Below are positions 61,549 through 64,000 of a stretch of 64,000 nt of DNA, one piece after another. The translations under genes and the position numbers were made by a program. The notes under the pieces were generated by a model, which saw only the letters and a list, made by a program, of their open reading frames with translations, had not been told where the DNA came from and did no database searches. Positions within the stretch are counted from its first letter, which is position 1, and every line of letters begins with the position of its first letter. The stretch comes from Streptomyces orinoci (lineage in GTDB: Bacteria > Actinomycetota > Actinomycetes > Streptomycetales > Streptomycetaceae), in assembly GCF_003121295.1 (NCBI RefSeq), contig NZ_PHNC01000029.1:62001-126000 (forward strand). The letters run 5' to 3'.

Positions 61549-62613
61549 CTACGCGTTGCTGGCCGTTACCCAGCGGTCCAGGACGCGGCGGGCCGCGCCC
61601 GAGTCCAGGGAGTGGGCCGCGCGGTCGAGGGCCGCCGCGATCTGCTCGGTCAGCGGTGCGTCCGCCGGCGACAGAGCCACCAGCGCCGCCGCCGAGTTGA
61701 GCAGCACCGCGTCCCGTACCGGACCCCGCTCCCCGGCCAGCAGCCGGCGGGCCACATCCGCGTTGTACGAGGCGTCCGCACCGCGCAGCGCCTCCACCGG
61801 CACCAGGTCGATGCCCACCTCGCGCGGGTCGAAGGGCTCCTCGTGGACGCGGCCATCGCGGACCACCCAGACCCGGGAGGTGGCGGTGGTGGTCAGCTCG
61901 TCCAGCCCGTCGTCACCCCGGAACACCAGCGCAGAGGAGCCCCGTTCGGCCAGCACCCCGGCCAGGATGGGTGCCATCCGGGCGTCCGCCACCCCGGTGG
62001 CCTGGGCCTTCACCCGGGCCGGGTTGGTCAGCGGACCGAGCACATTGAAGGTGGTGCGCACCCCCAACTCCCGCCGGGCCGCCGCCACATGGCGCAGCGC
62101 GGGGTGGAAGTTCACCGCGAAGCAGAAGGTGATCCCGGCCTCCCGGGCCACCTCGGCCACCCGCCGCGGACTCAGGTCCAGGTTGACGCCCAGCTTCTCC
62201 AGGACGTCCGAGGCGCCGCTGGCGGAGGAGGCCGCCCGGCTGCCGTGCTTGACCACCGTGGCGCCGGTACCGGCCACCACGATGGCGGACATGGTGGAGA
62301 TATTGACGGTCTTGGCGCCGTCGCCGCCGGTGCCCACGATGTCCACGCTGGGCCCGGGCACCTCGATCAGCCGGGCGTGCTGGTACATCGCCCGGACCAG
62401 CCCGCTGATCTCGGCCACCGTCTCACCCTTGGCCCGCAGCGCCATGGCGAACCCGGCGATCTGGGCGTCGGTGGCCTGGCCGCGCATGATGCGGTCCATC
62501 GCCCAGGCGGTGCTGTCCGCGTCCAGGTCCACCCGGTTGAGCAGGGCCTCCAGCACGCCCGGCCAGGAAAGGGCCACCGCGCGCTCGCCGCCTGCCGGGG
62601 TCGCAACGTTCAT
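61549..62613 (-). CDS. trpD: Anthranilate phosphoribosyltransferase
   Basis: Transfers the phosphoribosyl group from PRPP to anthranilate in tryptophan synthesis. The 354-residue protein has [20 protein letters not shown] (PRPP loop), [36 protein letters not shown] and [17 protein letters not shown] 62613 has AGGAG 8 bases upstream; GTG 62622 is a less likely start. It stands apart from trpEG by 27 kb and has no leader peptide. Next to qcrB, as in other streptomycetes. Confidence 0.95.
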   Translation of the reverse strand: MNVATPAGGERAVALSWPGVLEALLNRVDLDADSTAWAMDRIMRGQATDAQIAGFAMALRAKGETVAEISGLVRAMYQHARLIEVPGPSVDIVGTGGDGAKTVNISTMSAIVVAGTGATVVKHGSRAASSASGASDVLEKLGVNLDLSPRRVAEVAREAGITFCFAVNFHPALRHVAAARRELGVRTTFNVLGPLTNPARVKAQATGVADARMAPILAGVLAERGSSALVFRGDDGLDELTTTATSRVWVVRDGRVHEEPFDPREVGIDLVPVEALRGADASYNADVARRLLAGERGPVRDAVLLNSAAALVALSPADAPLTEQIAAALDRAAHSLDSGAARRVLDRWVTASNA

Positions 62614-62687
62614 GGTCCACACTCCTGGTTTCGGGCACGCGCCTCGGGTGCCGTTCCGTGCCGTCCAGCCTATCCAGCCCGGGAACG

Positions 62688-62726
62688 GCGAAGAGCCCCG
62701 TCCATACAGTGGACGGGGCTCTTCGC
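62688..62726 (-). terminator. qcr operon terminator
   Basis: A perfect 17-bp stem with a 5-base loop, GCGAAGAGCCCCGTCCA against TGGACGGGGCTCTTCGC, 31 bases after the qcrB stop. The strongest terminator in the window. Confidence 0.9.
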
Positions 62727-62756
62727 TGTGGCGGTCAGCGGGGTCGGATCAGTCGA

Positions 62757-64000
62757 TCAGTGGTGGCCGTGGCCGCTGGTGATCTCCTGGTATTCCTCCG
62801 CGGTGGGCTTGGGGATCTGCGATCCCTCGCCGTAGAAGCCCCGGGACAGCTTGACCCGCAGCTTCTGGCCGGCGCCCGCCTTGCGGGCGACGCCGTTCTC
62901 ATCCACCTCGGGCTCCAGCTCGAGCGGCCTGGGCTGCTCATGCGCGGTGAGGGTGTGCAGCTGGTCCTGGCTGAGCGGCTCGTGCACCTCGATGAACTCA
63001 CCGTGCGGCAGGCGCTTGATGATGCCGGTCTCGCGACCGTGCAGCACCTTGTCCCGGTCACGCCGCTGCAGGCCCAGGCAGACCCGCTTGGTGGCGATGA
63101 AGACCAGCACCGGCACCACGAAGAACGCGATCCGGACGAACCAGGTGATCGAGTTGATCGACAGGTGGAAGTGGGTGGCCCACAGGTCGTTGCCACCACC
63201 GATCAGCAGCACAAAGTACTCGGCGATCCAGGCGGCGCCGAACGCGGTGCGGGTCGGGGCGTTGCGCGGGCGGTCCAGCAGGTGGTGCTCCCGCTTGTCG
63301 CCGGTGACCCAGGACTCGATGAAGGGGTAGATGCCGATGGCGATCAGCACCAGCGGGAAGATCACGATCGGGATGAACACACCCAGGACCAGGGTGTGGC
63401 CCGCGACATTGATCTCCCAGCCCGGCATCACACGGACCAGGCCCTCGGCGAAGCCCATGTACCAGTCGGGCTGGGCGCCGGTGGACACATGGTCCGGCCG
63501 GTACGGGCCGAAGTCCCAGATCGGGTTGATGGTGGCCAGTGCCGCCACCGCCGCGATCACACCGAAGACCAGGAAGAAGAAGCCTCCGGCCTTGGCCATG
63601 TAGACCGGCAGCAGCGGCATGCCGACCACGTTCTTCTCGGTCCGGCCGGGGCCGGGGAACTGCGTGTGCTTGTGGTAGATGACCAGGATCAGGTGGGCCA
63701 CCACAAGGCCGAGCATGATGCCCGGCAGCAGCAGGATGTGGATCGAGTAGAACCGCGGCACGATGTCCGCGCCGGGGAACTCGCCGCCGAAGAGGAACAT
63801 CGAGATGTACGTGCCGACCACCGGCACGGACAGGATGGCGCCCTCGGTGAAGCGGACACCGGTGCCGGAGAGCAGGTCGTCCGGGAGCGAGTAGCCGGTG
63901 AAGCCGGTGAACACGCCGAGGACGAACAGCAGGAAGCCGAACAGCCAGTTGATCTCACGCGGCTTGCGGAAGGCGCCGGTGAAGAAGACGCGCATCATGT
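62757..64000 (-). CDS. qcrB: Cytochrome bc1 complex cytochrome b subunit, 5' end outside window
   Basis: About 414 C-terminal residues of QcrB, the quinol-oxidising subunit of the actinobacterial bc1-aa3 supercomplex. Visible: heme ligands in the helix with SIHILLLPGIMLGLVVAH (His-x14-His), the Qo-site motif PDWYMGFAEG (PEWY equivalent), later membrane helices and a long hydrophilic C-terminal tail (about 130 residues) typical of actinobacterial QcrB. The ATG near 63998 is an internal Met; the real start lies beyond base 64000. Confidence 0.95.
   Translation of the reverse strand, partial: MMRVFFTGAFRKPREINWLFGFLLFVLGVFTGFTGYSLPDDLLSGTGVRFTEGAILSVPVVGTYISMFLFGGEFPGADIVPRFYSIHILLLPGIMLGLVVAHLILVIYHKHTQFPGPGRTEKNVVGMPLLPVYMAKAGGFFFLVFGVIAAVAALATINPIWDFGPYRPDHVSTGAQPDWYMGFAEGLVRVMPGWEINVAGHTLVLGVFIPIVIFPLVLIAIGIYPFIESWVTGDKREHHLLDRPRNAPTRTAFGAAWIAEYFVLLIGGGNDLWATHFHLSINSITWFVRIAFFVVPVLVFIATKRVCLGLQRRDRDKVLHGRETGIIKRLPHGEFIEVHEPLSQDQLHTLTAHEQPRPLELEPEVDENGVARKAGAGQKLRVKLSRGFYGEGSQIPKPTAEEYQEITSGHGHH

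Overview
The window is a high-GC actinobacterial chromosome segment, almost certainly from Streptomyces or a close relative. Reasons: strong G/C bias at third codon positions, many GTG and TTG starts, many 4-bp GTGA/ATGA gene overlaps, and a gene order that, from memory, resembles S. coelicolor from about SCO2089 (murE) to SCO2148 (qcrB). It is conserved core chromosome with one clear accessory insertion, a gas-vesicle cluster. I saw no transposase, integrase, tRNA, rRNA or CRISPR array.

Layout. 1-4828: start of the dcw division/cell-wall cluster on the minus strand (murE, ftsI, ftsL, rsmH). 5226-10650: carbonic anhydrase, then a MoxR ATPase / DUF58 / transglutaminase operon. 10991-12931: DUF3040 membrane protein, methyltransferase, HEPN protein. 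13087-16651: TetR-controlled operon of an ABC ATPase, a YhgE/Pip membrane protein and the regulator. 16677-19833: DUF4126 protein, CrtI-like oxidoreductase, low-complexity membrane protein. 19873-25858: metF, thiE, an Rv2175c-like protein, a flavin reductase, and a TPP-riboswitch-controlled thiO-thiS-thiG operon. 26072-30655: PASTA kinase, endonuclease IV, sulfite-oxidase-like enzyme, bacterioferritin and its ferredoxin. 30783-34343: DAHP synthase and a fused anthranilate synthase with a Trp-codon leader. 34475-42247: phosphofructokinase, MacRS-like two-component system, acyltransferase, esterase, nuclease-like protein, ROK glucokinase, DUF5304 protein. 42363-47135: ArsA-like ATPase, SRPBCC protein, metallophosphoesterase, long-chain acyl-CoA ligase. 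47352-50522: gas vesicle genes gvpO-A-F-G-J-L-S-K. 50629-59699: PimB-like and GT87 glycosyltransferases, a lipoprotein peptidase, two NlpC/P60 hydrolases, a NYN protein, a rhomboid and a stand-alone AsnC-type domain. 59808-64000: class V PLP enzyme behind a SAM-IV-type riboswitch, trpD, and the 3' part of qcrB.

The order murE-ftsI-ftsL-rsmH ... metF ... Rv2175c-like/PASTA kinase ... DAHP synthase ... acyltransferase ... ArsA-like ATPase/SRPBCC/FadD15-like ... PimB' ... NlpC/P60 ... trpD ... qcrB parallels Mycobacterium tuberculosis Rv2158c to Rv2196, so this is an old actinobacterial block linking envelope growth, mannolipid synthesis, aromatic amino acid synthesis and respiration.

Regulation is unusually readable: a TPP riboswitch, a SAM-IV riboswitch, a trp attenuator with three Trp codons, an iron box on bfd, a TetR operator, several strong terminators, and at least nine start codons placed 6-8 nt after a TANNNT -10 box (leaderless mRNAs). 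The most striking non-genic signal is a family of 17 near-identical 20-bp elements (core GCGCAGTTCCCCGCGCCCCT), at nine loci, always at gene 3' ends and never between divergent genes. I found no clearly new multi-gene system; the repeat family, the SAM-IV-controlled class V enzyme and the gas-vesicle insertion are the best leads.
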